Shown: positions 35,519-45,133, counted from the stretch's first letter. The stretch is 64,000 nucleotides of DNA from Pontiella desulfatans (GCF_900890425.1 NZ_CAAHFG010000001.1:3596001-3660000), one strand, 5' to 3'. The notes: generated by a model from the sequence alone, not told the origin. Made by a program: numbers and translations.

Positions 35519-37936
35519 CTACCGGCTCACGTCCAGATTCCATTCGCCGGCGGCGAGGTTCAACCCGTCGGCTCCGACCGTTTTTCCGTTCACCAAAACG
35601 CCTGCCGGGAGTTCTACCCGGGCAGATGAATTCTTCGGAACGGCTACTCTCCAGACCACATTATCGCCCCGCCGTTTCCAATGACTGGAAATTTTTCCTT
35701 TGGGGGATTCATATTCCGCTTTCGCCCATTCGAGTCCCGGCTGGAAGCAGGGTTTCAAAACGAACCGTTCATAACCAGGAAAGTCCGGATTCGGGCGAAT
35801 ACCGCAAATGCTTTCATGGAATGTCACCGCAAACCCGCTTTGCATCGGATGATTGAAGGACTGTCCGCTGTAGCGCTCCCCTTCGATCCATAAGGAGTTG
35901 ACTTCCGGCCAGGTCGTCAATTCGTGAGTCTCCGTCATATAGGCCAGACCGGGGAAGTCGGTCTTCTGCCACAGCATCGCCGTGGTTTCTTCGAAGCCAT
36001 GATCATTCAATGCCGTGTAGAGATGGCGATGCCCCATGATGCCGGTGGTGTACCCTCCCTTCTCGATAATCAGGTGATTCAGTCCCGCCGCTACTGCCAT
36101 TTCCTTACCGTCCGGCGCCAGCCCCGCAGTCAATGCCATGGCCGTACCGGTCTGCGAGCCGTAATGGTTATCCTCCGGGTTGAAATATTTCCGGTTGATC
36201 GCCGCTTTTATCCTTTCCGCCCGTTCCAAATACGGCTTCACTTCACCCTGTTTCCCTAGCAGTTTCGCCATGTGAGCCATCAGAATATTAGAGCGATAAT
36301 ACAAAATGCTGGCCGACAGTTGCGGCGGGGTATCAATCATGTCCTTGCCACCCGGCGGGCACCAGTCGCCATACGCGTACCCTTCTTTGATCAGATGATT
36401 ATGCACGGTGGTTTCCGCGAGGAATTCCATATAGTCCGTCATCATCGGCCACGCATCCTCAACCGTTTCCTGATCGCCGTAATACAGCCAATTGAACCAG
36501 GGTATCAGCACCACGGCCATACCCCAGTCGGGGCGCGCCTGACCGCACAGCCGTTTTCCGCAGGCAATGTTCGGTGGTGAACGCGGATCTTTTTCCGGTT
36601 GCTGCCCCTCGGGATAATGCTGGGCCACGGTTTTTTCCACGCCGAGCACCGTTTTAAAATCCTTCACATGCTTCCGCCACAGGTTGTTGGCTGCGTAGTT
36701 CATGTTAATCGTCTCGGCCGTCACATGCATGTCGCCTAACCATGCGCAGCGTTCGCGGTGCGGGCAATCGCTCAAGAGTCCGTGCAGATTGCCTTCGATC
36801 GTTCGCAGCGAAACCTCATAGTACGTGTTAATCCGCGGTTCCGAGCATTCAAACGAACCCGTACGCTTCAGGTCGGTGTGCACAAACCAGCCGGTAAAAT
36901 CATCGAGGTCGGGCTTCTTCGATAGACCTTTGATCTGTACATAACGGAACCCGTGGTAGGTAAAGCGCGGTTCCCAGGTTTCGCCCCCGCCTTTACAGAT
37001 ATAAATGTCCCGTTGCTCGACCCCGGTTGCGTGAACCCCGGTCGACGCAGTATCAATCGCCTTGCGCCCCGGCATGAGCAACTCGGCAAAACGCAGTTCG
37101 ATTTCCGTGCCGCGTGGCTCATCCAGATTCAGCTCTATCCATCCCGCCATGTTTTCACCGAGATCCAGAATCCAGTCGCCATTATCGGCTGCCCAAGCCG
37201 AAACAGGCTGAACCGCGCGCATTTTCCGGATCGGTTCAAGCTCCTGTTTCAGCACCGTATCCGTCGGCGGACCCATTTGCTCGACGGGGTTCCATGCCGC
37301 ATCATCAAAGCCCGGTTCGCTCCAACAAGGAATTTCGTTCCGGGCATCATAGGTTTCACCGGCGTAGAGATTATCAAAAACAATCGGGCTCTGCGCGGCC
37401 TTCCATGTGAGATCCGATAGTACCTCCATTCTACTGCCATCCGTATACTCAACCGTCAACAGCAGCTTTGCCCTCGGTGCGCCATACAGCAGGCGCGGCG
37501 CAGCAAATGCAAAATCCTGACCATAAAAGCCGTTGCCCAGCCAAAGCCCCAGCGCGTTATTTCCCTGAAGCAGATGTTCGGTGACATCGTACACAGTATA
37601 AAACGAACGGCGGTCATACGACGTGGGTGCAGGTACCAACACCTGATCCCCTACTCGCTCACCATTCAGATACAACTCGTGCAGCCCCAGTCCGCAAACC
37701 TTGACGCTCGCGGAGCGAACAGGCTTGTCCACCGTGAATCCTTTGCGCAACAGGGGCGAAACATACACCCGGCGGGATTCCGGTTCTTTCATGCGTTTAG
37801 GATGCACCAACCGCTCGGCAGACGAACCAGTCCGGGTATCGTTCGTATAGCCTATCCATTCGGCCGTCCCCCATTCCGCGCGAGCCGGTGCAATCAGCAA
37901 CAGCACTGCAGTAATCCAAATAGGTTTTTTCATCAT
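35519..37936 (-). CDS. GH78 alpha-L-rhamnosidase, secreted
   Basis: 805 residues from ATG 37936 with AAAGGATCT before it; signal peptide MMKKPIWITAVLLLIAPARA. N-terminal carbohydrate-binding domains (KVCGLGLHELYLNGERVGDQ; SYDRRSFYTVYDVTEHL), then DLGENMAGWIELNL, a GH78 mark. The catalytic (alpha/alpha)6 barrel begins around residue 380 with LLSDCPHRERCAWLGDMHVT, the active-site region that supplies the acid Glu in GH78 (usual form DCPQRDERLGWTGD). W.EVNSLWIEG.RYSGQSFNHP and a closing beta domain follow. It would release alpha-L-rhamnose from glycans in the periplasm or outside. Confidence 0.92.
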   Translation of the reverse strand: MMKKPIWITAVLLLIAPARAEWGTAEWIGYTNDTRTGSSAERLVHPKRMKEPESRRVYVSPLLRKGFTVDKPVRSASVKVCGLGLHELYLNGERVGDQVLVPAPTSYDRRSFYTVYDVTEHLLQGNNALGLWLGNGFYGQDFAFAAPRLLYGAPRAKLLLTVEYTDGSRMEVLSDLTWKAAQSPIVFDNLYAGETYDARNEIPCWSEPGFDDAAWNPVEQMGPPTDTVLKQELEPIRKMRAVQPVSAWAADNGDWILDLGENMAGWIELNLDEPRGTEIELRFAELLMPGRKAIDTASTGVHATGVEQRDIYICKGGGETWEPRFTYHGFRYVQIKGLSKKPDLDDFTGWFVHTDLKRTGSFECSEPRINTYYEVSLRTIEGNLHGLLSDCPHRERCAWLGDMHVTAETINMNYAANNLWRKHVKDFKTVLGVEKTVAQHYPEGQQPEKDPRSPPNIACGKRLCGQARPDWGMAVVLIPWFNWLYYGDQETVEDAWPMMTDYMEFLAETTVHNHLIKEGYAYGDWCPPGGKDMIDTPPQLSASILYYRSNILMAHMAKLLGKQGEVKPYLERAERIKAAINRKYFNPEDNHYGSQTGTAMALTAGLAPDGKEMAVAAGLNHLIIEKGGYTTGIMGHRHLYTALNDHGFEETTAMLWQKTDFPGLAYMTETHELTTWPEVNSLWIEGERYSGQSFNHPMQSGFAVTFHESICGIRPNPDFPGYERFVLKPCFQPGLEWAKAEYESPKGKISSHWKRRGDNVVWRVAVPKNSSARVELPAGVLVNGKTVGADGLNLAAGEWNLDVSR

Positions 37937-38117
37937 AGATCCTTTCAGCGGCGCAGCCGCCCTGGAGTGCGGTGGCAACGAGGTACGAGGCGACACCGCT
38001 CTTTGCGGATAAAAAGCGGTGTGGCGCTTCGCTTCCCACCGCACTCCAAAGCGCTTCGCGCACGTCTCTCATAAATCGCGTTTTTTCAGTCCCCGCAAAA
38101 CGTCCCCCATCACTCAA

Positions 38118-38996
38118 CTACACCTTATTCATCTTTCGATAGGACAGCGGCGTGATATCCAGATGTTTTTTAAACAGGCGGTTCATATAACTACCGCTTT
38201 GAAAGCCGCACTCGAGTGCCACTTCCGTGACCGACATCCGGGAATGTTTGAGTAATTCACACGCCTGCGACAACCGCAGGCTGTTGAGATATTGGTTCGG
38301 CGAAACGCCGGTGGCTTTCTGAAAGGCCCGGTAATACGCCCGCTCCGACATATTCGACTTCTGCGCCAGCTCTTCAACCGTAAGAGCTTCATAGAACTCT
38401 TGTTCCATATAGCGTATGGATCGCGTGATCCGCGGGTCGGATTCCGGATGGTTGCGGTTAATCTGGTTATACCACCGCCCGAGTTTGCCGATCAGAAACA
38501 ACAGCAGGTGCTGCGTCACCATCTTAAACCCCGGATTCTGTTTTATGAGTTCCCGCTGCAGCTCATCAATCAGTTCCCGCGTGCGCCTGAGCTGTTTTTC
38601 CCCCAGATGCAGCAGACTGTCCATACCTGCGTTCGGCGAATCATCGGGATCCAGAATAAACAGCGCATAAAAACCGGGGAAATGGGTAATATTGAGACTG
38701 TCCAGCCCAAGCTGTTCACGATCAAACAGGACCCGACGCAGGTAAAGTTTCCGGGTTTCCCGATATGCATAGCGCTGCCCGGCATGAATGACGATAACGT
38801 CCCCGGCTGCAACCGGATATTCATCGCCATCGCAGCAATAAATCCCCTGCCCTTCGCAGATAACGGCCAGTTCTGTAAACGCATGTGCGCGGGCCGGCAC
38901 ATCAGGCTGGTCCGGCACATCGCACACGTCGATATAGAACCCCTGAAGGAACGGTTCCCGGGTCCTCACCCCTGCATCTGCATCATTTGTCCTCAT
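38118..38996 (-). CDS. AraC-family transcriptional regulator, relative of the tandem pair
   Basis: 292 residues. The sensing domain (RAHAFTELAVICEGQGIYCC; VAAGDVIVIHAGQRYAYRET; ITHFPGFYALFILDP) matches that of the two tandem AraC proteins at 13704-15491 segment by segment. The C-terminal HTH pair is intact: LTVEELAQKSNMSERAYYRA, TGVSPNQYLNSLRL, VALECGFQSGSYMNRLFKKH, ITPLSYRK. The upstream spacer (38997-39253) contains TTTTCTGCCAG at 39039 and GGCAGGAAAC at 39012, weak matches to the recurrent operator-like motif in opposite orientations. No other gene is seen in that spacer. Confidence 0.9.
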   Translation of the reverse strand: MRTNDADAGVRTREPFLQGFYIDVCDVPDQPDVPARAHAFTELAVICEGQGIYCCDGDEYPVAAGDVIVIHAGQRYAYRETRKLYLRRVLFDREQLGLDSLNITHFPGFYALFILDPDDSPNAGMDSLLHLGEKQLRRTRELIDELQRELIKQNPGFKMVTQHLLLFLIGKLGRWYNQINRNHPESDPRITRSIRYMEQEFYEALTVEELAQKSNMSERAYYRAFQKATGVSPNQYLNSLRLSQACELLKHSRMSVTEVALECGFQSGSYMNRLFKKHLDITPLSYRKMNKV

Positions 38997-39253
38997 CCGA
39001 TCCAGAATAGAGGCAGGAAACCCATTTCAGCTTGTAGTTTTCTGCCAGCATTTAGCATTACACCGCCATGCAGCAACACAACACGGTGTAGCACACGCCT
39101 CTTTTCGGGACAAAAGGGCGTGGCAGCAAAATAGCTACCATTAAAAAAGAGGGGTATAAGAATGAAGTGATTAGTGTCAAAGGGGGGCGGAGAAAAGCGA
39201 AGCAATATGCTGTAGAACTGGAAAAGGTTCAATAGCGCTGCTCTCATACGTTA

Positions 39254-40693
39254 TTACTTCCCCACGGTCAGACCGGTATGGGGATGATTCGGAAAATAAT
39301 CGGGATGCCAGGTTTCCGGCTGATCAAGAGGACGCAGCGGACCGCAGACCAACCGTTCGTCGCCCTGCGATTCCATCCACGCTTCCAGTTTCTTTTTCAT
39401 GGTGGCAATCCGTTCGGCATGCTCCGGATTGTTCGCAAGGTTCTTCATTTCCCACGGATCTTCCGTTACATGATAGAGTTCGATTTCGGGACGTTTAAAA
39501 TAGCGGTCGAGCTGCTTCTTCACCTTGGCGTCCGTTTTCATCAGCTCCGCCCATTCGTTCCAGTATTCTGCGCGCCCGGGCTTACGGTAAATGTCGCTCC
39601 AGCAGGTAAAGGCCGCTTCCGGATTCAGGTTGTAGATCAATTTCCATTCGCGATTTCGGATGGAGCGCGATGGATAAATGTTGGTGGCCACGATACCGGT
39701 TTTCCGACGCAGGCAATCCCCCGCATGTGTTGTATAGATTACATCCCGATGGTCTTTCTTTTTTCCCATCAGCACCGGCAGAAAAGACGCGCCATCCAGA
39801 TCGGCCGGCACGGTTCCCCCGGCCGCGTCGATCACCGTGGGCAGGAGATCCACCCAGCTCACCATGGCATCTGACTTGGTGCCGGGTTTGATTTTACCCG
39901 GCCAGGTGGCAATGAACGGTACGCGAATTCCATAATCATATAGGTTCCATTTCCCGAACGACCAGTTGGCTCCGTGATCGCTGGAATGGATGAAGAGTAC
40001 GTCATCTCCCAGCTTCTCGTCTGCAATGGCCCGCAGCTCGCCCAGGAGAATATCCAAATCGACCACCTCCTGCACATAGGCCGCCATGTGCTCCCTGGTC
40101 TGCATCGTATCAGGAAACATCGGCGGAATGCGCACCGAATCCGGAGCCACGGGATTTTCCATCGGCCATGGCGTGTGCGGGTTTGAGGTCCCGACAAAGA
40201 TCGCCAACGGCTGACCGTCCGGTTCAGACGCAATAAAATCCAGCACCCCTTTTTTCATGACTTCGTGGCTGACATCACGGTCAACCAAATCAAAGCCGTA
40301 CGTATCCTTGCCTTTCTGATGCGCCACCTTACCGAAGCTTGCGGTTTTATAGCCTGCTGCTCTGATATCCAGAATGAGCGAATGAAAGCCTTTTTTCGGC
40401 TGCGTGTGGTTCGGTTCGGCCCCATTGCGTGAAGGCATTAGGCCCGTCATGAAGGCAGCTCGGCTCGGTCCGCAGCTCGGCGAGGCCACGTAGCAGTGAT
40501 TTAAAACCATGCCCTCGGCGGCCATCTTTTCCATTTCCGGTGTCGGCACGGCGGGCTCGTCATACAGACTGGAATCCACCATGGAATGGTCGTCGGACAA
40601 GTACACCACGATATGGGGTTTACGCGCTTTTACCGAAACCGATGTAAAAACTAAGACGATAGCCAGGACTAACTTTAAATGGAGGGACTTCAT
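39254..40693 (-). CDS. Secreted sulfatase, heparan-N-sulfatase-like branch
   Basis: 479 residues with a signal peptide (MKSLHLKLVLAIVLVFTSVS, cleaved near VKA). HIVVYLSDDHSMVDSSLYDE; formylglycine motif CGPSR within SPSCGPSRAAFMTGLMPSRN (Cys about 74); GKVAHQKGKDTYGFD replaces the common GKWH. HSSDHGANWSFGKWNLYD is typical of the sulfamidase-like S1 branch. The ATG overlaps the stop of an upstream gene remnant (ATGA at 40690-40693), which suggests it was once the second gene of a coupled pair. Substrate unknown. Confidence 0.9.
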   Translation of the reverse strand: MKSLHLKLVLAIVLVFTSVSVKARKPHIVVYLSDDHSMVDSSLYDEPAVPTPEMEKMAAEGMVLNHCYVASPSCGPSRAAFMTGLMPSRNGAEPNHTQPKKGFHSLILDIRAAGYKTASFGKVAHQKGKDTYGFDLVDRDVSHEVMKKGVLDFIASEPDGQPLAIFVGTSNPHTPWPMENPVAPDSVRIPPMFPDTMQTREHMAAYVQEVVDLDILLGELRAIADEKLGDDVLFIHSSDHGANWSFGKWNLYDYGIRVPFIATWPGKIKPGTKSDAMVSWVDLLPTVIDAAGGTVPADLDGASFLPVLMGKKKDHRDVIYTTHAGDCLRRKTGIVATNIYPSRSIRNREWKLIYNLNPEAAFTCWSDIYRKPGRAEYWNEWAELMKTDAKVKKQLDRYFKRPEIELYHVTEDPWEMKNLANNPEHAERIATMKKKLEAWMESQGDERLVCGPLRPLDQPETWHPDYFPNHPHTGLTVGK

Positions 40694-40890
40694 GGATTCT
40701 TTCCCTTTGGCATGAGCGTGTAATCCACCAGACGGATCGATCCATCATCATTGAAATACAGCTTATCATTATACGCAACTTTCATGGCCGACTGATTCCT
40801 TTGGTAATTAGTGTAACAGCAGAAAATATACAAACCCGCGGCTCTTAATGGATTGTACGATTCCGCCAACCGATCGCACTTCCCCGCCAG
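40690..40890 (-). pseudogene. 3' remnant of an unidentified (possibly glycosidase) gene
   Basis: A frame without a start after TAG (40891-40893) encodes CDRLAESYNPLRAAGLYIFC, then CYTNYQRNQSAMKVAYNDKL, YFNDDGSIRLVDYT and ends MPKGKNP. It reads like the end of a beta-propeller glycosidase (GH43-like proteins commonly end with ....YFN.DGSI..V), but I cannot name it with certainty. An internal ATG at 40785 could permit a 31-residue peptide. The stop overlaps the downstream sulfatase start, so the parent gene was probably translationally coupled to it and its 5' part has been deleted. Confidence 0.55.
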
Positions 40891-40937
40891 CTATAAAGCG
40901 TCAACTTAGACCGGTTTAAATCGGATGTAAGCCGGTA

Positions 40938-41969
40938 TTAACACAGCGGAACACGGAGAACAGCCTCGCAGCCCTTCCCCGGTGCCGTATTCACTTCAAA
41001 CGAACCGCCTAACTGGTTCATGCGTTCACGAATACTGAATAAGCCAAGTCCATTACACTCCTCCCCTACGTGCTGTATCGGAAAACCAACACCATCATCC
41101 TTGACCATGATACAAAGCTGGCCCACCTCCCAAAGCAGTTTTACCATGAGCAGATCGGCCTGACTGTGTTTTACGGCATTGGTCACCAGTTCCCTCACAC
41201 TGCGGAACAAAAGTGTCTCGATATCCGCATCAAGCGAACGTTGCTCCCCCTCAGACACAAGCTCGGTTCGGAATGGACTGCTGTCTTCAACCCGTCTGGC
41301 CAACCACTGCTCAACAGCCCCTTCAAGCCCCCGCTCCTGGAGTTCAGGAGCACTTAAATCCAATATGAGCGAACGGATGTCATCCTGAATTTCCCCCAGC
41401 ATTTCATTTGCCTTATTCAAACAGGGGGCTTCATCCGCGCCATCGGCCTTTTCCCCGGCCTTTTCCAGCAAAATATTAAGATAGGTGAGGTTCTGGCAAA
41501 TCCCGTCATGCAGCAGTGTTCCGATGCGCTTCCGCTCTTTTTCTTCAGCCAGTACGAGCTCTGAAGCCAATGCCTGCAACTGCTTTTTACTATTCAAGAG
41601 CGCCTCTTCTGCAAGATGACGTTTCGTCGTATCAATGGAAACGACGTTAAAAGATTCCACCTCTCCATTAGCACCTCGAATCGGCGCGATACTCGACTGA
41701 TACCATCGCACTTCACCGTCCAGATTCTTCACCGCCCCCTCCATAAGGTCCGGCTCTCCGGTTTCGCCCGCCCGCTGAAGCCTGCTGATCATTTCTGTGC
41801 GAAAATCATCCGGATAAAATTCGAGCGGATAGGGCTTCCCATAAAATTCAGTGATATCATCAATACTGAGCCCTTCGATCCCGGCCTTGCTCATATACAT
41901 CAGTTTTAAATCGCGGCTCACCACCTTGGCGCAGATCGGCACATGCTCCAATAATTTTAAATCATCCAT
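40938..41969 (-). CDS. Orphan PAS-domain sensor histidine kinase (HisKA_3 type)
   Basis: 343 residues, no membrane segment. PAS domain about 5-125 (VVSRDLKLMYMSKAGIEGLS; VRWYQSSIAPIRGANGEVES). Dimerisation/phosphoacceptor helix about 137-165: ERKRIGTLLHDGICQNLTYL, His in LLHDG, as in NarL-partner kinases. ATP-binding domain: N-box RELVTNAVKHS, G1 DDGVGF, G2 GLGLFSIRERM. It would autophosphorylate on His and signal to a LuxR/NarL-type response regulator, but none lies in this window. The input to the cytosolic PAS domain is unknown. Confidence 0.9.
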   Translation of the reverse strand: MDDLKLLEHVPICAKVVSRDLKLMYMSKAGIEGLSIDDITEFYGKPYPLEFYPDDFRTEMISRLQRAGETGEPDLMEGAVKNLDGEVRWYQSSIAPIRGANGEVESFNVVSIDTTKRHLAEEALLNSKKQLQALASELVLAEEKERKRIGTLLHDGICQNLTYLNILLEKAGEKADGADEAPCLNKANEMLGEIQDDIRSLILDLSAPELQERGLEGAVEQWLARRVEDSSPFRTELVSEGEQRSLDADIETLLFRSVRELVTNAVKHSQADLLMVKLLWEVGQLCIMVKDDGVGFPIQHVGEECNGLGLFSIRERMNQLGGSFEVNTAPGKGCEAVLRVPLC

Positions 41970-42048
41970 TAGCGCTAAACCCTTAATAATATCCCCTACC
42001 TCGTTTCAAACTCCGAAGAGGTGTTCACGAAACTAGCATGTTAGAGGT

Positions 42049-42783
42049 TTATAAGGACGCAGCCCAGCCCGTTCCCTGTTTTAAAAATTTCCGGAAGGCA
42101 TCCTGATTCATTTTTTCAGCATCATGCCCCAGCAGAATCGTAAAACAACGCCCCTGCCCGAACGTGCCGACCAACACCGACGGCTCCCACTGCTCCGTTG
42201 TTTTTGAAAAGCTTTCTGCAAGCACCTTCGCTCCGGAATGAACCTTGGCATTATACCAGAGTTCATCGGTGATCAACTGACGCTCCACACCCTGAGTAAC
42301 CGGATGTTTCGTATCCACAACACGGAGTTCAAATGCATGAGCTTGTTTGTGGCGCGTCTGTCCGGGCTTCCACGTAGCCAGGCCGATGGCGAGGTAATCT
42401 TCCCATTCGTTGAAGGAAGAAGATCCCCCATGCACCACCACATGGCCCCCGCCGTTGCGCACGAATTCAACATAGTTTTTCTTCAGTTCTTCTGACCACG
42501 GCGGTGGATTATTGTTTTTGCCCGCCGTGTTCCAGTTACTGACCAACACCTCATAATCAGCAAGAAATTCAGCGGTCAGCCGTTCGGGGTCCGTTATGAC
42601 ATCCACCTGCATGGCACCGCCCTCTTCCAGCATTTGTTTCAGGAGCGGCGTTGTTTCCTGCCACTGATGATTATTTGCACCGGTCAGTATCACCACCCGC
42701 GCGGGAGCGGCCGACGATAGCCCCGCCGACAGCATCCCCAGAACCGCAGCCAGCCACGTTATCCTATGGAATGACCGTTTCAT
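42049..42783 (-). CDS. Secreted ThuA-like protein
   Basis: 244 residues, signal peptide 1-25 (MKRSFHRITWLAAVLGMLSA). The mature chain is a ThuA/glutamine-amidotransferase-like fold: ARVVILTGANNHQWQETTPL, then DYEVLVSNWN, NYVEFVRNGGGHVVVHGGSS, HPVTQGV and GRCFTILLGHDAEKM. ThuA-like proteins are frequent next to Gfo/Idh/MocA oxidoreductases and sugar epimerases in PVC bacteria; their reaction is not settled, though some participate in oxidation-dependent glycoside cleavage systems. It starts 3 bp after the stop of the split oxidoreductase gene, so the IS insertion is probably polar on it. Confidence 0.85.
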   Translation of the reverse strand: MKRSFHRITWLAAVLGMLSAGLSSAAPARVVILTGANNHQWQETTPLLKQMLEEGGAMQVDVITDPERLTAEFLADYEVLVSNWNTAGKNNNPPPWSEELKKNYVEFVRNGGGHVVVHGGSSSFNEWEDYLAIGLATWKPGQTRHKQAHAFELRVVDTKHPVTQGVERQLITDELWYNAKVHSGAKVLAESFSKTTEQWEPSVLVGTFGQGRCFTILLGHDAEKMNQDAFRKFLKQGTGWAASL

Positions 42784-43387
42784 TTTCTACAGGCTCCACG
42801 GCGCACGCATCGGGCGGTGCATCATTTTTATGGCATCAACACTGCCAACAAGCATTTCTTTCACTGGATCCCAACGCAGTGACTCTCCGGTACGCACCCC
42901 GATATCGCCCATGTGGCAGATAAGGTCGGACTGTATCGCCGATTCAAGTGTACCGACCGGTTGCTCGCGCGTCAGCACGGCGTCGGCAAAGCCCAACATA
43001 TGGCGCTTACTCTGCGACAGCCGGATCTCTCCGGGATCTTTGGCCTTTCTGCGCAACTCTTCCGAGGAAGTCACTAACCCGGATCGGGAAATGGCCACCC
43101 AGCCTTTTTCACCCACAAACTGCGTGCAGTTTGCAAACTTCTGAAGCTGTTCAATTCCGGGCGCGGCCTGCTTTTTGAAGGCCGTTTGGCTATCGGTAAA
43201 CCAAAGACGGGTTCCATCGGCATACGTGGCTTCCATATCCCAGTGCGTTACGGTGTCAAACAGACCTTCCGTCGGCAGTACACCGGTTGTTTTATAGGTT
43301 GCAGGAATGCCCTTTCCGGCGGCATCGGCCCACCACTGCAGCTGATCGATGGGATGAGCCCCCCATCCGGCAATGAAGCCGATGGCA

Positions 43388-43399
43388 TAATCATAAATA
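43388..43399. repeat. Left direct repeat of IS1595-type element
   Basis: TAATCATAAATA directly left of the IS, repeated exactly at 44410-44421 on its right side. Confidence 0.85.
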
Positions 43400-44409
43400 G
43401 GGGTATTCACTTCGATGGACTAGACCCACATGTTGTGGTACACACGTTTCATGGAAGCGTATCCAAAGGATCTGGAAGAATTGGAACTGAACTTTTCAAG
43501 TGAAGAAGCATGTCGCGACTATCTTGCATCATTGCGATGGCCGAACGGCTTCCTTTGCCCGGCCTGTGGCCATGGGGAGTCGTGGCGACTGTCAGACGGC
43601 CTTTTCAAGTGCAAGACGTGCAGTCGTTAAACATCTGTAACCTCGGGTACGATCTTTGAGGGCACCCGCAAACCGCTGGCGTCCTGGTTCAGGGCGATCT
43701 GGTGGGTGACAAGCCAGAAGAACGGAGCCAGCGCCTTGGGACTGATGCGCGTTCTCGGCCTCGGAAGCTACAAGACCGCATGGACGTGGCTGCACAAGCT
43801 CCGCCGGGCGATGGTACGTCCGGGACGGGAAAGACTGGCCGGAACCGTGCAGGTGGATGAAACCTTCATAGGCGGCACAAGGCCCGGGAAACGGGGGCGC
43901 GGAGCCGAAGGCAAGACCCTTGTGCTGATCGTGGCGCAGGAGAATGGTAAGGCCGTCGGTCGCATTCGCCTTGTAAAAATACCCGATGCCTCATCCAAAA
44001 GCCTTGAAGGGGCCATCCGAGAAACGGTTGATCCGGGTACGCAGGTGAAGACGGACGGGTGGAAGGGGTACAATGGTTTGGGAGCTTTGGGCTACGACCA
44101 TAAAGTCGTTCGGAAATCCGAGGATGTTGGCGCGAACCTGCTCCCCCTTTGCCATCGAGTCGCCAGTTTGCTTAAGCGGTGGCTTGGCGGAACACATCAG
44201 GGCGCAGTAAGTCACGAGCATTTGGCATACTATCTCGACGAATACACGTTCCGCTTCAACCGGCGCACTTCCCGCTCGCGGGGAATGCTGCTTTACCGTC
44301 TGCTACAAAATGCAGTCGCTATGGAACCCGTTCGGTTCAAGGAAATATCCCTGTCGGTCAGGGGAAGAAACCACAAGATACAGACTTAGTCCAGCGAAGT
44401 GAATACCCC
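43400..44409 (+). mobile_element. IS1595-type insertion sequence
   Basis: A 1010-bp element. Terminal inverted repeats: GGGGTATTCACTTCG then TGGACTA at the left, and the same with one mismatch read inward from 44409. Flanked by the exact 12-bp direct repeat TAATCATAAATA, and its removal restores the host reading frame precisely. It carries one ISXO2/IS1595-type transposase gene with a premature stop, so this copy is probably not self-mobile now. Confidence 0.9.
43430..44389 (+). pseudogene. IS1595-family transposase with a premature TAA
   Basis: In one frame the product is an N-terminal region with a zinc ribbon (CPACGHGE ... CKTC), then a TAA at 43628-43630, then the catalytic part. TVQVDETFIGGTRPG and VKTDGWKGYNGL carry the DDE-type Asp residues, and HLAYYLDEYTFRFNRRTSRS is the typical C-terminal end of ISXO2-like proteins. 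The family normally has Gln at the stop position (CRQTSVTSGT), so a CAA-to-TAA change explains it. ATG codons at 43430 and 43451 are both possible starts. Confidence 0.88.
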
Positions 44410-44421
44410 TAATCATAAATA
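44410..44421. repeat. Right direct repeat of IS1595-type element
   Basis: TAATCATAAATA, an exact copy of 43388-43399. Confidence 0.85.
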
Positions 44422-45133
44422 TACCAGGAGCCCCGGTTAGACGTGCGCTCTTCAGAAAACGGTGCTTTCGGAGCCGGCCCCAGCCATAGATCATAATCCA
44501 CGTTTTCCGGCACCGGCTGGGCTTCCGTGGAGCCCCCCGACTGACCGGCCGGTGCCCAAGCATAAATATCCTTCACCTCACCGATATGTCCATTCAGCAC
44601 CAGCTCAATACCCATACGAAGGTGCTGCATGGAACGCTGCTGGGCTCCGTACTGGAAAATCCGGTTATGCTTTTCCGTAATGGCCCGTGCGGCCAGGTTC
44701 TGTTCAATACTCAACCCCAGCGGTTTTTCGCAATAGACATCCTTGCCCGCACGCGCGGCCATCAAAGAAATCGGCACATGCCAGTGATCAGGAGTCACCA
44801 CATGTACCGCATCAATATCCTTTCGAGCCAGTACCTCCCGGAAGTCCGCATACTGATCCTGCACGTTCCACTCTTTTGCTCTGGTTTGACGGCGACTGAG
44901 GAACGGATCGCATACCGCCACGATTTCAGCATTATCGCCCTGCAGATATTCCCCGCAGGATCGCGACCGGGAGCCGCATCCGATAATGCCGATTGTCGCC
45001 CGGTTACTCGGCAACGTTGTTCCACCCTGACCCAAAACGGTTGACGGAACAATCGACGGGAACGCAGCGGCTGCACCCAGCACGGCAGACGATTTTAAAA
45101 AATTATGGCGCGTTGTATTCAAGATGACTCTCC

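Larger units (their letters stand above)
42787..45122 (-). pseudogene. Gfo/Idh/MocA oxidoreductase gene split by an IS
   Basis: The N-terminal part (44410-45122) has an export-like leader ([20 protein letters not shown], Tat-like but without RR), the NAD(P) site [18 protein letters not shown], and the EKPLG motif; it stops inside the IS end. The C-terminal part (42787-43399) starts [20 protein letters not shown]. Removing 43400-44409 and one copy of the 12-bp repeat joins ...[10 protein letters not shown]... in frame and gives a 437-residue protein of normal family length. Such enzymes use NAD(P) to oxidise sugars. It lies between an epimerase and a ThuA-like gene, a common trio in this phylum. 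As it stands the gene is inactivated. Confidence 0.92.
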
